Positions 1-7,913 are shown, numbered from the stretch's first letter. The stretch is 37,659 nucleotides of DNA from Eubacterium sp. (GCA_023663915.1 JAMPGN010000010.1:1-37659); one strand, 5' to 3'. A program made the numbers and translations. The notes: a model not told the origin generated them from the sequence alone.

Positions 1-90
1 ATCACCTCAATTCCTTAGAAACAGGGCAGAAGATAAGATATAGGTTTCTCCTGCCTTTATCAAAGATAACGGCTTTATCCCTTTTCTTTT

Positions 91-119
91 ATTATACAAA
101 GGACTACTCTCATTTACAA
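91..119 (-). promoter_or_regulatory. Predicted sigma-A promoter reading out of the window
   Basis: On the minus strand a -35 box TTGTAA (114-119) is followed after exactly 17 nt by a perfect -10 box TATAAT (91-96). Transcription would run toward position 1 and leave the window, so the gene it serves is not visible. The leader between the -10 and position 1 has no convincing open frame. Confidence 0.5.
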
Positions 120-259
120 TAAATATTTAAGCAAGAAAAAGTAACAAACCGACAATATTTCATCTCTGCCGCAATCTGTTCTGCCGTTATATAATTTGTC
201 TGAGACAGCAAAAGGTTTAAGATCTGTTTGCATCGTGCATTGATATAAAGTAATGCCAT
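110..259 (-). pseudogene. Truncated N-terminus of a BglG/MtlR-like HTH regulator
   Basis: The start at 259 has an excellent ribosome site (AGGAGG, 7 nt upstream). The first 35 or so codons encode a winged-helix start of the HTH_11 kind: an RCKQILNLLLSQ helix, then ITAEQIAAEM, which in PRD antiterminators and DeoR-like regulators continues into a recognition helix. Here the match ends after AEMK and the frame runs on for about 13 unrelated residues to a stop. The rest of the regulator (normally several hundred residues) is absent. I read this as the 5' stub of a deleted gene that kept its promoter and ribosome site. Family assignment rests on a short stretch and could instead be any HTH_11 protein. 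Confidence 0.5.
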
Positions 260-293
260 AGCCTTTCCTCCTAGTATTCTGTTCTTGGGAAAT

Positions 294-323
294 ATTATAT
301 AATAGCAAAGCAGCCAATTACAA
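294..323 (-). promoter_or_regulatory. Predicted promoter of the truncated HTH regulator
   Basis: Minus strand: TTGTAA (318-323), 18-nt spacer, TATAAT (294-299), then 34 nt to the start codon at 259. The intact promoter and ribosome site suggest the gene was lost by a rather recent rearrangement. Confidence 0.5.
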
Positions 324-460
324 CGAATGTGCAGTACAGCTTTTTGCACGATATTTTTGCAAACTGAATATATCAAAACGCCAATCTCTGGACTTAATTG
401 TGGTAGGAATTTTCTATAGAAATTCGGGTGTCAAAATGTCTATCGTATAAGTTGTGAAGA

Positions 461-521
461 CAGATTGCACAAAAAGTTCTCTTGTGTCGGGTTTCGTCGA
501 ATGAATTTTCTAAGCATTCCG
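461..521 (+). repeat. Dispersed repeat, copy A
   Basis: It shares three ordered boxes with 37574-37637: CAGATTGCACAAAAAGTTC (19/19 identical), TCTTGTG, and TTTTCTAAGCATTCCG (15/16 identical). The spacers between boxes differ. Nothing in it looks coding. It is probably a degenerate short interspersed element; its family is unknown to me. Confidence 0.6.
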
Positions 522-593
522 ATATAAGCTGTGACACCGGCTGCCAGCCAAAGTCTATCGAAAGAGCTTTTGTCATCCGAATCTCTATCGAAT

Positions 594-620
594 AAAAAAC
601 CAGCCGTACATCCCGGCTGG
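594..620 (-). terminator. Intrinsic terminator downstream of the DNA glycosylase
   Basis: On the minus strand CCAGCCG and CGGCTGG pair in a 7-bp stem with a 7-nt loop (600-620), followed directly by TTTTTT (594-599). It lies about 110 nt beyond the stop codon of the glycosylase gene. Confidence 0.75.
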
Positions 621-730
621 TCGCTTCATATCTCGATCAAATATAAATCACTTCACTCCTTACGATCTCCTCTGCCCTGTCGCATGATATGCATACACAG
701 GGTTTGCCAAAATTATGACACGTGCGTCAT

Positions 731-1207
731 TTAATATTTTATCACCTTCCAAGCCTCCACCAGCCTTTCCAGCGAATATCCCGCATTCGCCGGACTCGTT
801 GAGGGCAAAAGAACCGCCTCCCGCCCATTTACCGGAAAAATATATTTCTGGTACAGTTGGTGCGCCTTACCGCCATTCGTATAGATTGTCTGGATATCCG
901 CCTGTGACAAAATACACGACAGATCGTTTGGCACAACATTCCGGATACTTGCATCCGAAGAACCCGTAATCTCACAGCTTGCAATCACATCCCACACGGC
1001 TATATGATGCGTAAGTAACATCTCACGCTTCTGCTCAATACTCTCCGGCGTCACACAGCCAAGCACCTGCGAAAGGACGCGCCAGAAACGGTTTTGTTTG
1101 TGTCCATAGAAAAACTGCTGTTCCCGCGACTTCACGGAAGGGAAACTGCCAAGTATTAATATTCGGGATTCCCTGTCATAGACAGGTGGGATCGGGTGGT
1201 ATACCAT
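731..1207 (-). CDS. Hypoxanthine/uracil-DNA glycosylase (DNA-deoxyinosine glycosylase family)
   Basis: This 158-residue protein is predicted to remove deaminated bases (hypoxanthine, possibly uracil) from DNA as the first step of base excision repair. Near the N-terminus it has the uracil-DNA glycosylase superfamily signature ILGSFPSVKS, followed by FFYGHKQNRFW, typical of the hypoxanthine-DNA glycosylase branch. A later VLLPSTSPANAG supplies the second active-site loop with its SPAN motif. The start at 1207 is chosen because AAGGAAG lies 8 nt upstream and the family begins at HPIPPVYD; the frame is open further upstream but lacks homology there. It lies 73 nt after the ABC permease gene on the same strand, so it may be partly expressed by read-through from that operon. 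Family assignment is firm; substrate preference is from family knowledge. Confidence 0.88.
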   Translation of the reverse strand: MVYHPIPPVYDRESRILILGSFPSVKSREQQFFYGHKQNRFWRVLSQVLGCVTPESIEQKREMLLTHHIAVWDVIASCEITGSSDASIRNVVPNDLSCILSQADIQTIYTNGGKAHQLYQKYIFPVNGREAVLLPSTSPANAGYSLERLVEAWKVIKY

Positions 1208-1280
1208 AGTAAACACTTCCTTTTGTAAGTATGATTCCATATAGATATCATACCACATAGAACAAATTTCGCATACCCTC

Positions 1281-3572
1281 TCACTTCCCAACCTCCCCCT
1301 TAAACAAGATCCACGTACTCCCAAAATAGCAGCACAGCAACGTCACAAGCACCCCACCGGTCATCGAAATCTGCGTAAACAGTGTGCCGAATCCAATATA
1401 AGCCGATATCTGCGCCGACACCGAGTGGATAAAATACGTCACCACAACGCCCGCTACCAAGACCGCCGTCATGATCGGAAGCCCGAACCACACACCTAAC
1501 TGTTTCAAGATCAGACGATCAATATCCTTCTCCTCCACGCCCAGCTTCCGCAGCACCGCAAAACGATAGCGATAGTGCCCACCATCCAAAAGCTGCTGCA
1601 GCGAAAGTACCGTGAGGCAAATCACCATCAAAACAACTGCGCCATAGATCATGACCGCCTGCAGAACGAACATGCTCGCTTTGGTGCGGTTGATCTGTAA
1701 AGTGCTCATACGGATTCCATAATACGCATCGGTCTGTGCATCTTCCGGATAAATGGAAAGAAACAGTTCTTCCAGCTCGCAGGCTTTTTCATAAGAAATT
1801 CTCTCCGTCGTAGTGATGTACCGATACCGCATGACGGGAAGCAAATCCCGACAAACGTTGTCCGGAAACACGAAAATAACATCCGTGTACGAATTGTAGA
1901 GTGTCTCTCCCATCGCATCATCATAGATCGCGTGTTCGGCAAGCGTCAAATTTCCCGCATCAGTCGCAACCTGCGTATGGGTCTGCAGAAAATCACTGCG
2001 CTCGTCTTCGGTGGCAATCGACTGCCACTGCATTGCAAATTCCTTTTCCCCGAAAGAAATCTTTTCATATCCCAGCATCTGCCGGATCGTATTATAATCG
2101 CTTAACGAAATCGCTACCACAGGAAAATCGTATTTGATCCGCCGATGAAAATCCTCACTTGTCGGCAGATACAGATCAAAAAGCAGATCATATGCTGTTT
2201 CCACGCCGTTTGCCGTCAAGAAGTCTTTCACGAACCCACAAACATCCTGCGGAAGATTTTCTTCCTCATAGACATCGTTATATCTTGAATATATCTGCAC
2301 GTCGTACTTTGCACGCATATCCAGGTATCCGCCAGCCCACCCGATCAGCACCGGCGCTGTCATAAATAAGAAGATTGCCAAGGCAAGTGTTGCACCGATC
2401 AGTGTCATCGTTTTATTGGTGGTGGACAGTTTTGTCGTGATCTGTCCGTAAAAAAACAAATTCTGCCCCCGATACCTATGTTCCGGCGATTTTTCTTTCC
2501 ATGCGATCAGAAAACGATTGGAGAGATAGACCACCGCGCAGATGAAGAAAAGCATATCGCCCAAAACACACAGCAGATATTGATTGTTGACGCCTGTCCC
2601 GAAAGAGAGAAGATATTGATTCTGCATCGCCGGCATACGCGCCGCGAAACACGTATTTATGACCGAACAAATCAGCAAGCCAAAGACCAGCACCGCAAAT
2701 GCGGGCTTCCCATCCTCTATCCCGTTTTCTCTCCTATTCACTTTGACAGCTTTCGCCCGTCCGCCTCGATTCTTTCGCAAATTCCCCCACCCCACCAACA
2801 GCCATACAATGCCCCACAGAATTGTAACCGCCGGGGACACGATATTCCCCCAGAACATTATGTGCACCGGAATTGCAAAACGCCTGTCAAAATAGTAATA
2901 CATCGTCTGGATACCCGTACTCATCATGACAAACGCGAGTATTTCAAACAAGATTACAACCACCGGCATCTGGCGGCTCTTTGTAAGAGAAGGCTCATTT
3001 TCCTTGTCTGCATACAACATATCGATAATCTTGATCTTTCTGACCGTGCGCAGATTCAACATTCCCACCACAAGAAAGCTTAGCACGAAAAATCCGACCG
3101 TAAGAAACACCGTATCCGGAAAAAGCATCCATGATATCCGATAATTTCCCCCGTAGGAAGTCAGCACCATCGCCGTGATAAACTGCGAGCCGAACATGCC
3201 GAAGAAAATTCCGGCTGCAATCGCACCCATTCCCATGAGAAAAGTCTCTGCGAAAAAAAGCCTGCCGATCGTCGCCTGCTCCATTCCCATGACAGCTTGC
3301 AAGGCAAACTCCTTTTTCCTACTCTGGAGCATATAGTTGTTAGCGTAGCGTATCAGAAACATGAGCAGCAGCGTGACTGCGCCGATCGCCCATTTCATGC
3401 CTTCGCCCAATATCCGGAAATTGTATTCGCTCCCTATGTCCGGTTTATAGTATTTGCTGGAAATGGAGAGGAAAGAATAGAACAACGTAACGCAGATCGT
3501 CATGGTCACGAGGTAGACCAGATATTCTCTGACAGACCTTTTTGCATTCCGGAACACAAGTCTAGCATACAT
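1281..3572 (-). CDS. BceB-type ABC transporter permease (FtsX-like)
   Basis: The 763-residue membrane protein has the layout of BceB permeases. One TM helix at the N-terminus (after MYARLVFRNAKRS) is followed by three helices, four more in the middle, a large extracellular domain (roughly residues 425-640) between two helices, and three C-terminal helices with the FtsX pattern. Proteins of this family work with a dedicated ATPase to detect and remove peptide antibiotics (bacitracin, lantibiotics, defensin-like peptides) bound to lipid II intermediates, and also act as the true sensor for the partner kinase. Its start codon overlaps the end of the ATPase gene by 11 nt, showing translational coupling. 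The two-component genes upstream on the same strand complete the module. The exact peptide cannot be told from sequence. Confidence 0.93.
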   Translation of the reverse strand: MYARLVFRNAKRSVREYLVYLVTMTICVTLFYSFLSISSKYYKPDIGSEYNFRILGEGMKWAIGAVTLLLMFLIRYANNYMLQSRKKEFALQAVMGMEQATIGRLFFAETFLMGMGAIAAGIFFGMFGSQFITAMVLTSYGGNYRISWMLFPDTVFLTVGFFVLSFLVVGMLNLRTVRKIKIIDMLYADKENEPSLTKSRQMPVVVILFEILAFVMMSTGIQTMYYYFDRRFAIPVHIMFWGNIVSPAVTILWGIVWLLVGWGNLRKNRGGRAKAVKVNRRENGIEDGKPAFAVLVFGLLICSVINTCFAARMPAMQNQYLLSFGTGVNNQYLLCVLGDMLFFICAVVYLSNRFLIAWKEKSPEHRYRGQNLFFYGQITTKLSTTNKTMTLIGATLALAIFLFMTAPVLIGWAGGYLDMRAKYDVQIYSRYNDVYEEENLPQDVCGFVKDFLTANGVETAYDLLFDLYLPTSEDFHRRIKYDFPVVAISLSDYNTIRQMLGYEKISFGEKEFAMQWQSIATEDERSDFLQTHTQVATDAGNLTLAEHAIYDDAMGETLYNSYTDVIFVFPDNVCRDLLPVMRYRYITTTERISYEKACELEELFLSIYPEDAQTDAYYGIRMSTLQINRTKASMFVLQAVMIYGAVVLMVICLTVLSLQQLLDGGHYRYRFAVLRKLGVEEKDIDRLILKQLGVWFGLPIMTAVLVAGVVVTYFIHSVSAQISAYIGFGTLFTQISMTGGVLVTLLCCYFGSTWILFKGEVGK

Positions 3573-4329
3573 GATTCATCCCTCCTCCGATCATGGTAAG
3601 GACGTTCAAGATTTTATCAAAAAAAGCGCTCCTGCCATCATCACCCTTATACAGTTCCGTAAAAATCTCCCCGTCCTGCAAAAACAGAATGCGCTCGGCA
3701 TAGCTTGCCGTAAACGCGTCGTGCGTGACCATGAGAATCGTCGCGTCAAGCTGTTCATTGATGCTCTGCATCGTGGAAAGAAGCATCTGTGACGAATGGC
3801 TGTCCAACGCGCCGGTCGGTTCATCCGCCAAGAGCAGTTTCGGATGGTTGACAAGCGCCCTCGCGCACGCGCACCTCTGTTTCTGACCGCCCGAAACCTG
3901 ATAGGGGTATTTCTCCAGAATATCACTGATGTTCAGCCTCGCCGCCATCTCTGCAATCCGCTGCTCCACTTCGTTTGGCGGTGTACGGTTGATCGTCAAT
4001 GCCAGCGCAATATTTTCGGAAATCGTCAGTGTATCTAAGAGATTAAAGTCCTGAAACACGAATCCAAGATTTTCCCTGCGAAACCGCGCGAGCGACTTCG
4101 GCTTCCTTTCCGTAATATCTTCGCCCTCTAAATAGATATGCCCCGCGCTCACGGTATCGATCGTGGAAATACAGTTTAACAGCGTCGTTTTGCCGGAACC
4201 CGAAGCGCCCATAATGCCGAGGAACTCACCCTTTTCCACCGAAAAACTGATGTTCCGGATCGCCTTCGTGATATTGCCCTCGCTGCCGTAATATTTTTGA
4301 ATCTGTTCCAGTTCTAAGATGGTACTCAT
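3562..4329 (-). CDS. BceA-type ABC transporter ATP-binding protein
   Basis: This 255-residue ATPase energises the FtsX-like permease encoded directly after it. It has Walker A GASGSGKT (residues 41-48), the Q-loop FVFQDFNLLDTLT typical of MacB/LolD/BceA ATPases, an ABC signature VSGGQKQR near residue 144, Walker B LLLADEPTGALDS near 165-177, and the switch histidine in MVTHDA. The length is usual for the family. The start at 4329 has GGAGG 10 nt upstream. Its 11-nt overlap with the permease gene supports a two-gene operon, which has its own promoter with PhoB-like direct repeats at 4386-4452. The last residues (GGGMNHVC) are unlike the family and exist because of the overlap. Confidence 0.95.
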   Translation of the reverse strand: MSTILELEQIQKYYGSEGNITKAIRNISFSVEKGEFLGIMGASGSGKTTLLNCISTIDTVSAGHIYLEGEDITERKPKSLARFRRENLGFVFQDFNLLDTLTISENIALALTINRTPPNEVEQRIAEMAARLNISDILEKYPYQVSGGQKQRCACARALVNHPKLLLADEPTGALDSHSSQMLLSTMQSINEQLDATILMVTHDAFTASYAERILFLQDGEIFTELYKGDDGRSAFFDKILNVLTMIGGGMNHVC

Positions 4330-4370
4330 GTGCTATCGTCCTCCGTTTCTAGCTCACTCTTTCATTTTGC

Positions 4371-4387
4371 GTAGAAATTTCCTATAG
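4371..4387 (+). repeat. Palindromic core related to the 64-nt repeat tail
   Basis: GTAGAAATTTCCTATAG differs by two bases from the CATAGGAATTTCCTATAG tail of the two 64-nt repeats at 19138 and 23287, after the shared TAG is lined up. It overlaps the -10 region of the ABC promoter by two bases. With only 17 nt, common descent is uncertain. Confidence 0.35.
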
Positions 4388-4452
4388 TATAAAGGAACTG
4401 CGCACAACTTTGTATCACATTTTCTTACAAACTTCTTACAAAAATGTAAGAA
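4386..4452 (-). promoter_or_regulatory. Candidate response-regulator operator and promoter of the ABC operon
   Basis: On the plus strand TTCTTACA occurs at 4422-4429 and again at 4433-4440, a spacing of 11 nt (one helical turn), as expected for an OmpR/PhoB-type dimer. TGTAAGAA at 4445-4452 makes the second copy part of a perfect 9-bp inverted repeat with a 4-nt centre. Reading on the minus strand, these sites lie just upstream of a weak -35 (ACAAAG, 4408-4413), a 16-nt spacer and a good -10 TATACT (4386-4391). A poor -35 with direct repeats upstream is the usual plan for an activated promoter. The adjacent response regulator is the likely ligand. Confidence 0.6.
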
Positions 4453-4479
4453 GTGCAGGGCGTATCACCCCTGCACTTC
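4450..4479 (-). terminator. Terminator at the end of the kinase gene
   Basis: GAAGTGCAGGG and CCCTGCACTTC form a perfect 11-bp stem with an 8-nt loop. The hairpin includes the last codons and stop of the histidine kinase gene. On the minus strand it is followed by TTACATTTTT, an interrupted U-tract. It would separate the regulator operon from the transporter operon. One arm runs into the operator palindrome, so termination and operator function share bases. Confidence 0.6.
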
Positions 4480-5478
4480 GGCTACAAAATCGTTGATATG
4501 AAAAGAAAGTACGATGGTCGTGCCAGCCCCTTCTGAACTGGCGCACAGCCCGATTCCAAGTTTGTCACAAAGCCGCCTGCATAAGTACAGCCCGATTCCC
4601 GTAGAGCCTTGGACAAGCCGCCCGTTCTCCCCGGTAAACCCTTTTTCAAAAATACGCGGCAGGTCGCCAGCGGGTATGCCGATCCCGTTATCTGCTATTG
4701 CCAACTCTACTTGATCCGCTTTTTCCTTGGTATAAAAATGCATTTGCGGCTGTCTGCCACGATATTTTACCGCATTCGCAATAATCTGATCGAGAATGAA
4801 ACGCACCCATTTTTCGTCCGTATAAACGTGCTGGTGCATGTCGTCCACGATTACCGCCACGCCATTCTGCCGCAAAAGATATTTGTTATCCGCGATCGCA
4901 TCATGCACCACCTTTTCCAATTCAGTCTCCCGTATTCGGTAATCTTTTTCCGCGTGCTCGCTGCGGGCATAGTATAGCGCCTGCTCCGTAAAACGATTCA
5001 TATGTTCCAGTTCAATCAGCAGTTCGCGTGTGAAGTCACAGCGATTGTTTTCGCAGAGTAGTTTCATAGCCGTGATCGGTGTTTTTGCCTCATGAATCCA
5101 CTGCTCGATGTATTCCTTGTACTCCCTGCGCTCCTCCTCGATTCGCGCAATCTTTTCCAGCATGGATTTTTCACCCATTTTCATGATTTGGTAAAAGACC
5201 CGCTCCTCGGCATTATCGGGTGTTTCCATGATCTCTGCAATCAGATACCGCTCGTCTAGCTGCTCCGTCATGTGAAGCAGTTTTGCCAGATATTTTTTGT
5301 GGGATGAATAAACGATAATCAGATAACAGATCATCACGAACGTCCAGACGAGCGTAATGAAAAGAATGCTCTGGATGCCGACATCGATCACCGACAGAAA
5401 TACGGCAAGCGTTATCATGCTGAGCAGATTCAGCAGAATCATTGGCAGTTTATTTTTGAGATATTGTTTTCCGCTCAT
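4465..5478 (-). CDS. BceS-type intramembrane-sensing histidine kinase
   Basis: The protein has 337 residues, with two TM helices in the first 57 residues and almost no extracellular loop between them, which is the hallmark of intramembrane-sensing kinases that take their signal from a BceAB transporter. The dimerisation box is EQWIHEAKTPITAMKLL, with phospho-acceptor His129. An N-box (DQIIANAVKYR), G1 box (ADNGIGIP), F-box and G2 box (GSTGIGLYL) follow. The gene starts 31 nt after the response regulator gene and ends in a hairpin terminator. Together with the transporter encoded next, it should form a flux-sensing peptide resistance module. No key residue is missing. Confidence 0.94.
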   Translation of the reverse strand: MSGKQYLKNKLPMILLNLLSMITLAVFLSVIDVGIQSILFITLVWTFVMICYLIIVYSSHKKYLAKLLHMTEQLDERYLIAEIMETPDNAEERVFYQIMKMGEKSMLEKIARIEEERREYKEYIEQWIHEAKTPITAMKLLCENNRCDFTRELLIELEHMNRFTEQALYYARSEHAEKDYRIRETELEKVVHDAIADNKYLLRQNGVAVIVDDMHQHVYTDEKWVRFILDQIIANAVKYRGRQPQMHFYTKEKADQVELAIADNGIGIPAGDLPRIFEKGFTGENGRLVQGSTGIGLYLCRRLCDKLGIGLCASSEGAGTTIVLSFHINDFVAEVQG

Positions 5479-5509
5479 GAGATGCCTCCATGCCTAGCAG
5501 CTAATCGGC

Positions 5510-6178
5510 TTAAATCACATATCCCTGTCTGTGCTTTGTCGTAATGAAACTTTCAAGCCCGATAGCCGCCAGTTTATCCCGGATACGCGTGATGTTCACG
5601 CTGAGGGTATTATCGTCAATATACATCCGGTTGTCCCACAGATCATCGATGATATCATTCCGCGAGCATATCTTCCCGGCATTTTGAAAAAGATAATAGA
5701 GTATCTTCATTTCGTTTTTCGTCAGTTCCGCCCTCTGACCGTCGTGCTCAATAAAACTGCCTTCCAGATGGAGCGCTGCACCGTTCCACGTAAGAATCTC
5801 ATTTCCATCGGACGCATATACGCGCCGGATGAGCGCGGATATTTTCGCCAGCAGAATCGCCGTGTTATACGGCTTGGTGATAAAGGCATCCCCGCCCAGC
5901 ATAATACTGTTCAGTTCGTCCATATCGGTATTACTGCTCGTCACAAAAATGATCGGCATCTGGGAAAAGGCGCGGATCTGTGAGCAGATCGCGAAACCGT
6001 CATTTCCCGGCAGCTTGATATCCAAAAGAACCAGATGCGGCTCGAAAGCCTTTACCCGGCTGACAGCCGCCGAAAAGTCGGTCACTGCCGCCGCCTCATA
6101 TCCGTTTCCGATGAGCAGATTGATTAATTGTGTCTGTATCGTGACATCATCTTCCATGATCAGTATTTTATATTTCAT
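5510..6178 (-). CDS. OmpR/PhoB-family response regulator (BceR-like)
   Basis: The protein has 222 residues. An N-terminal receiver domain carries the acidic pair E9/D10-D11 and phospho-acceptor Asp53 in LVLLDIKLPG, followed by a conserved Thr (FVTSSN) and Lys (ITKPYN). The C-terminal winged helix (about 130-222) has the LTKNEMKILYYL and NTLSVNITRIRDKL motifs. Two ATGs stand side by side (6181 and 6178); AGGAAAG lies upstream and either could serve. It is paired with the kinase gene 31 nt downstream and probably activates the ABC operon through the direct repeats at 4422-4440. The XRE gene upstream on the same strand ends only 60 nt away and may be cotranscribed. Confidence 0.94.
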   Translation of the reverse strand: MKYKILIMEDDVTIQTQLINLLIGNGYEAAAVTDFSAAVSRVKAFEPHLVLLDIKLPGNDGFAICSQIRAFSQMPIIFVTSSNTDMDELNSIMLGGDAFITKPYNTAILLAKISALIRRVYASDGNEILTWNGAALHLEGSFIEHDGQRAELTKNEMKILYYLFQNAGKICSRNDIIDDLWDNRMYIDDNTLSVNITRIRDKLAAIGLESFITTKHRQGYVI

Positions 6179-6237
6179 CATCTGCTCTTTCCTTTCATTC
6201 ACCCGGCGTTCCATGCATCGACCGCCTCATCTGCCTG

Positions 6238-7260
6238 CTATTTCAAATTCTCCCAGCGGCTATCGCCTTTCAAGAAACCAAAGGTCTCCTCGTCGCGGAA
6301 ACAGTTCAATAGATCTTCTCTGACCTGTTCCACATATTCTTCCCGAATCTCCGAAAAAGCCATATGCTCATAGAGCGGCGATTTGGTAAAATGATTCATG
6401 TCTTCAAGGCTTGCAAGCATTCTCTGCATAATACCGATCGTTTGCTCCGCATCGTGCTCCAGCGTTGCAAGTTCGAGTCGGCACGACACTTCGTAATACT
6501 CTCCCATCTCAAAAACCTTCGCAAGCGCACTCTGCTTTTCCACAATCATTCGCAGTCTATCCATATTCTGCTCCTCTGCTGCCATCGTTCCGATACTGCC
6601 AAGGAGAAGATTCGCCATCTGATATATGGAAAAAAGAAGTTCCTCATATCCTTTATAGGCTTCTTCCTTCCTGCCTGTCCTGCTGTATATGAGCGCCTGT
6701 CTGCGCTTTTTCTCCGGGTTCTGGTCGGAAAGGTATTTGAGACTCTCCTCCGCCTTGTCGTACTGTCTTTTGCTTAAATAAGAACTGAACAAGCCGTCCA
6801 CCGCCATCGTGCGGATCTGCTCGTGCTCGCTTCTCAACGCCCCGGTAAACCATTTGTGAATCGTGCTCTCGTATTCTTCCGCGTTCCCCTTCTTGAGCAG
6901 TTCCGCGTTGAGCAGTACCGCCATTTCCAGACTCAACGCCTCGCAGTTCGGATACTGCTCGATCTTTTCTTTCGCCCACGCAAATGCTTCCTCGAAGGGC
7001 TTCTCCCGCAGCATGGAGTTCACCGTATAAACGATATCCTGTATTTCTTCTTGTGTCAAGTCTTCCCGAAAGGACAACAAGGTATCTAAAGAGATTCCGA
7101 GCAGTCTGGCAATCGGCGCAAGGAGCGTGATGTCCGGCATGGAATTGCCGTTCTCCCACTTGTTGACCGCCGGAGCAGTCACGCCGAGGCGATTCGCCAT
7201 TTCCTCCTGTGTCAAGTCCTTTTGTTTGCGGTATTGTCTAATGGTCTGTCCGATCTGCAT
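6238..7260 (-). CDS. XRE-family regulator with helical-repeat C-terminus
   Basis: The protein has 340 residues. The N-terminal 60 or so are a Cro/CI-type HTH (IGQTIRQYRKQKDLTQEEMANRLGVTAPAVNKWENG). The rest is alpha-helical, with TPR-like spacing (for example KRQYDKAEESLKYLSDQNPEKKRRQALIYSR is split over two helices), resembling Firmicutes regulators that bind a ligand or peptide through their C-terminal repeats. The start at 7260 is set by GGGGAGG 8 nt upstream and by alignment to the HTH. The frame is open a little further upstream. It precedes the response regulator gene by about 60 nt on the same strand, so it could belong to that operon. The target is unknown. Confidence 0.88.
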   Translation of the reverse strand: MQIGQTIRQYRKQKDLTQEEMANRLGVTAPAVNKWENGNSMPDITLLAPIARLLGISLDTLLSFREDLTQEEIQDIVYTVNSMLREKPFEEAFAWAKEKIEQYPNCEALSLEMAVLLNAELLKKGNAEEYESTIHKWFTGALRSEHEQIRTMAVDGLFSSYLSKRQYDKAEESLKYLSDQNPEKKRRQALIYSRTGRKEEAYKGYEELLFSIYQMANLLLGSIGTMAAEEQNMDRLRMIVEKQSALAKVFEMGEYYEVSCRLELATLEHDAEQTIGIMQRMLASLEDMNHFTKSPLYEHMAFSEIREEYVEQVREDLLNCFRDEETFGFLKGDSRWENLK

Positions 7261-7471
7261 GTGGTATGCCTCCCCTTTTGAGATAATTTGATTCATGGTG
7301 TGGTGTCTGTTTTCCTGTGGTAATGGAAATCAACTATACTGTATGCCTGTCTTTGATGGTTTCAGTATAACAGATCCCTTGGGGAGTATACAAATGAGTG
7401 TAAGTTAAAGAAATGGAAATTTTATTAACTGTCGTTCATTATTTAATGCTTCATTATTTATGTGGTATTGC

Positions 7472-7504
7472 AAAAGAAAAGGATCGGGAACGCCCAATCC
7501 TTTT
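7472..7504 (-). terminator. Intrinsic terminator after the small HTH gene
   Basis: On the minus strand AAAAGGATTGGG and CCCGATCCTTTT pair with one G-T pair across a 4-nt loop (7477-7504), followed by CTTTTG. It lies 22 nt after the stop of the HTH gene at 7526. Confidence 0.75.
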
Positions 7505-7525
7505 GATATAATCCTAATCGTATAA

Positions 7526-7696
7526 TTAATTTGTTCTTTTTACAATTCTTAATTCATATCCTAATGCATTTAAAATATTACAAAACATTCTTAAAGAAGG
7601 ATTATTTTCTTTTTTCTCAATCCGCGAAATAACCTGTTGTTTATTTCCTGTAAGCTCTGCCAGTTTACTTTGGGTCATTTTATTCTCATGCAACAT
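7526..7696 (-). CDS. Small XRE/HTH protein overlapping a zinc-finger gene
   Basis: From ATG 7696 this encodes 56 residues carrying most of an XRE helix-turn-helix (MTQSKLAELTGNKQQVISRIEKKENN, shown in part). It overlaps the preceding zinc-finger gene by 11 nt in the +1 frame. No ribosome site precedes ATG 7696. The frame remains open upstream to 7834, and the residues just before the ATG (FLLLIIQ) look like the missing first helix of the HTH fold. This suggests initiation at a TTG or CTG inside the zinc-finger gene, or a fusion by frameshift. In MqsA antitoxins one polypeptide carries both domains. So this is either the split C-terminal half of an MqsA-like antitoxin or a coupled separate DNA-binding protein. 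No toxin gene is seen beside it. Confidence 0.65.
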   Translation of the reverse strand: MLHENKMTQSKLAELTGNKQQVISRIEKKENNPSLRMFCNILNALGYELRIVKRTN

Positions 7697-7913
7697 TTGT
7701 ATAATTAACAACAGAAATTTCTTGTGCAAATTGTTTTGCCTGTTCTGTAATCTCTTCCAGTCTCTTGACCACATCACCTGTATAAATAATCTCATTGCAT
7801 TCCGTACATTTATAGCACGGAACATTCCGCACAATCAAAAGACATCTGCCCAGCTCGGTAACACTTGTCGTATATCCTTTTTCCGCATTCGCGCCGCATT
7901 CTACGCATAACAT
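7686..7913 (-). CDS. YgiT/MqsA-type zinc-finger protein
   Basis: The protein has 75 residues. Two Cys pairs (CVECG near the N-terminus, CYKCTEC in the middle) match the YgiT-type zinc finger found in MqsA antitoxins and in short stand-alone proteins, and the helix GDVVKRLEEITEQAKQFAQE follows. ATG 7913 is preferred over ATG 7922 because AGGG lies about 10 nt before it. In toxin-antitoxin loci a small toxin gene (MqsR or DUF4258 type) normally comes first. Here the 92 nt upstream contain no such gene and the aminotransferase gene follows. It overlaps the HTH gene by 11 nt. I treat it as an orphan antitoxin-like regulator. Confidence 0.75.
   Translation of the reverse strand: MLCVECGANAEKGYTTSVTELGRCLLIVRNVPCYKCTECNEIIYTGDVVKRLEEITEQAKQFAQEISVVNYTNVA

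Larger units (their letters stand above)
260..730. other. Gene-free stretch with repeat remnants
   Basis: No convincing coding region was found in these 471 bases. They hold the promoter of the truncated regulator, a TAGGAATTTTCTATAG palindromic core (404-419) related to the tail of the 64-nt repeats elsewhere in the window, one copy of another dispersed repeat (461-521), and a terminator (594-620). A 60-codon open frame at 394-576 on the minus strand crosses these repeats and has no ribosome site, so I do not call it. Confidence 0.6.

Noticed and set aside
394..576. 60-codon minus-strand open frame across the repeat copy A
   Set aside because: No ribosome site, covers repeat boxes, and copy B of the repeat does not keep the frame.
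2478..3083. 201-codon plus-strand open frame inside the permease gene
   Set aside because: Shadow of a well-supported membrane protein on the other strand; His/Arg/Pro-rich with no domain pattern.
6653..7159. 168-codon minus-strand frame inside the XRE-TPR gene
   Set aside because: Another frame of a clear gene, rich in Gly/Arg, no start signal.
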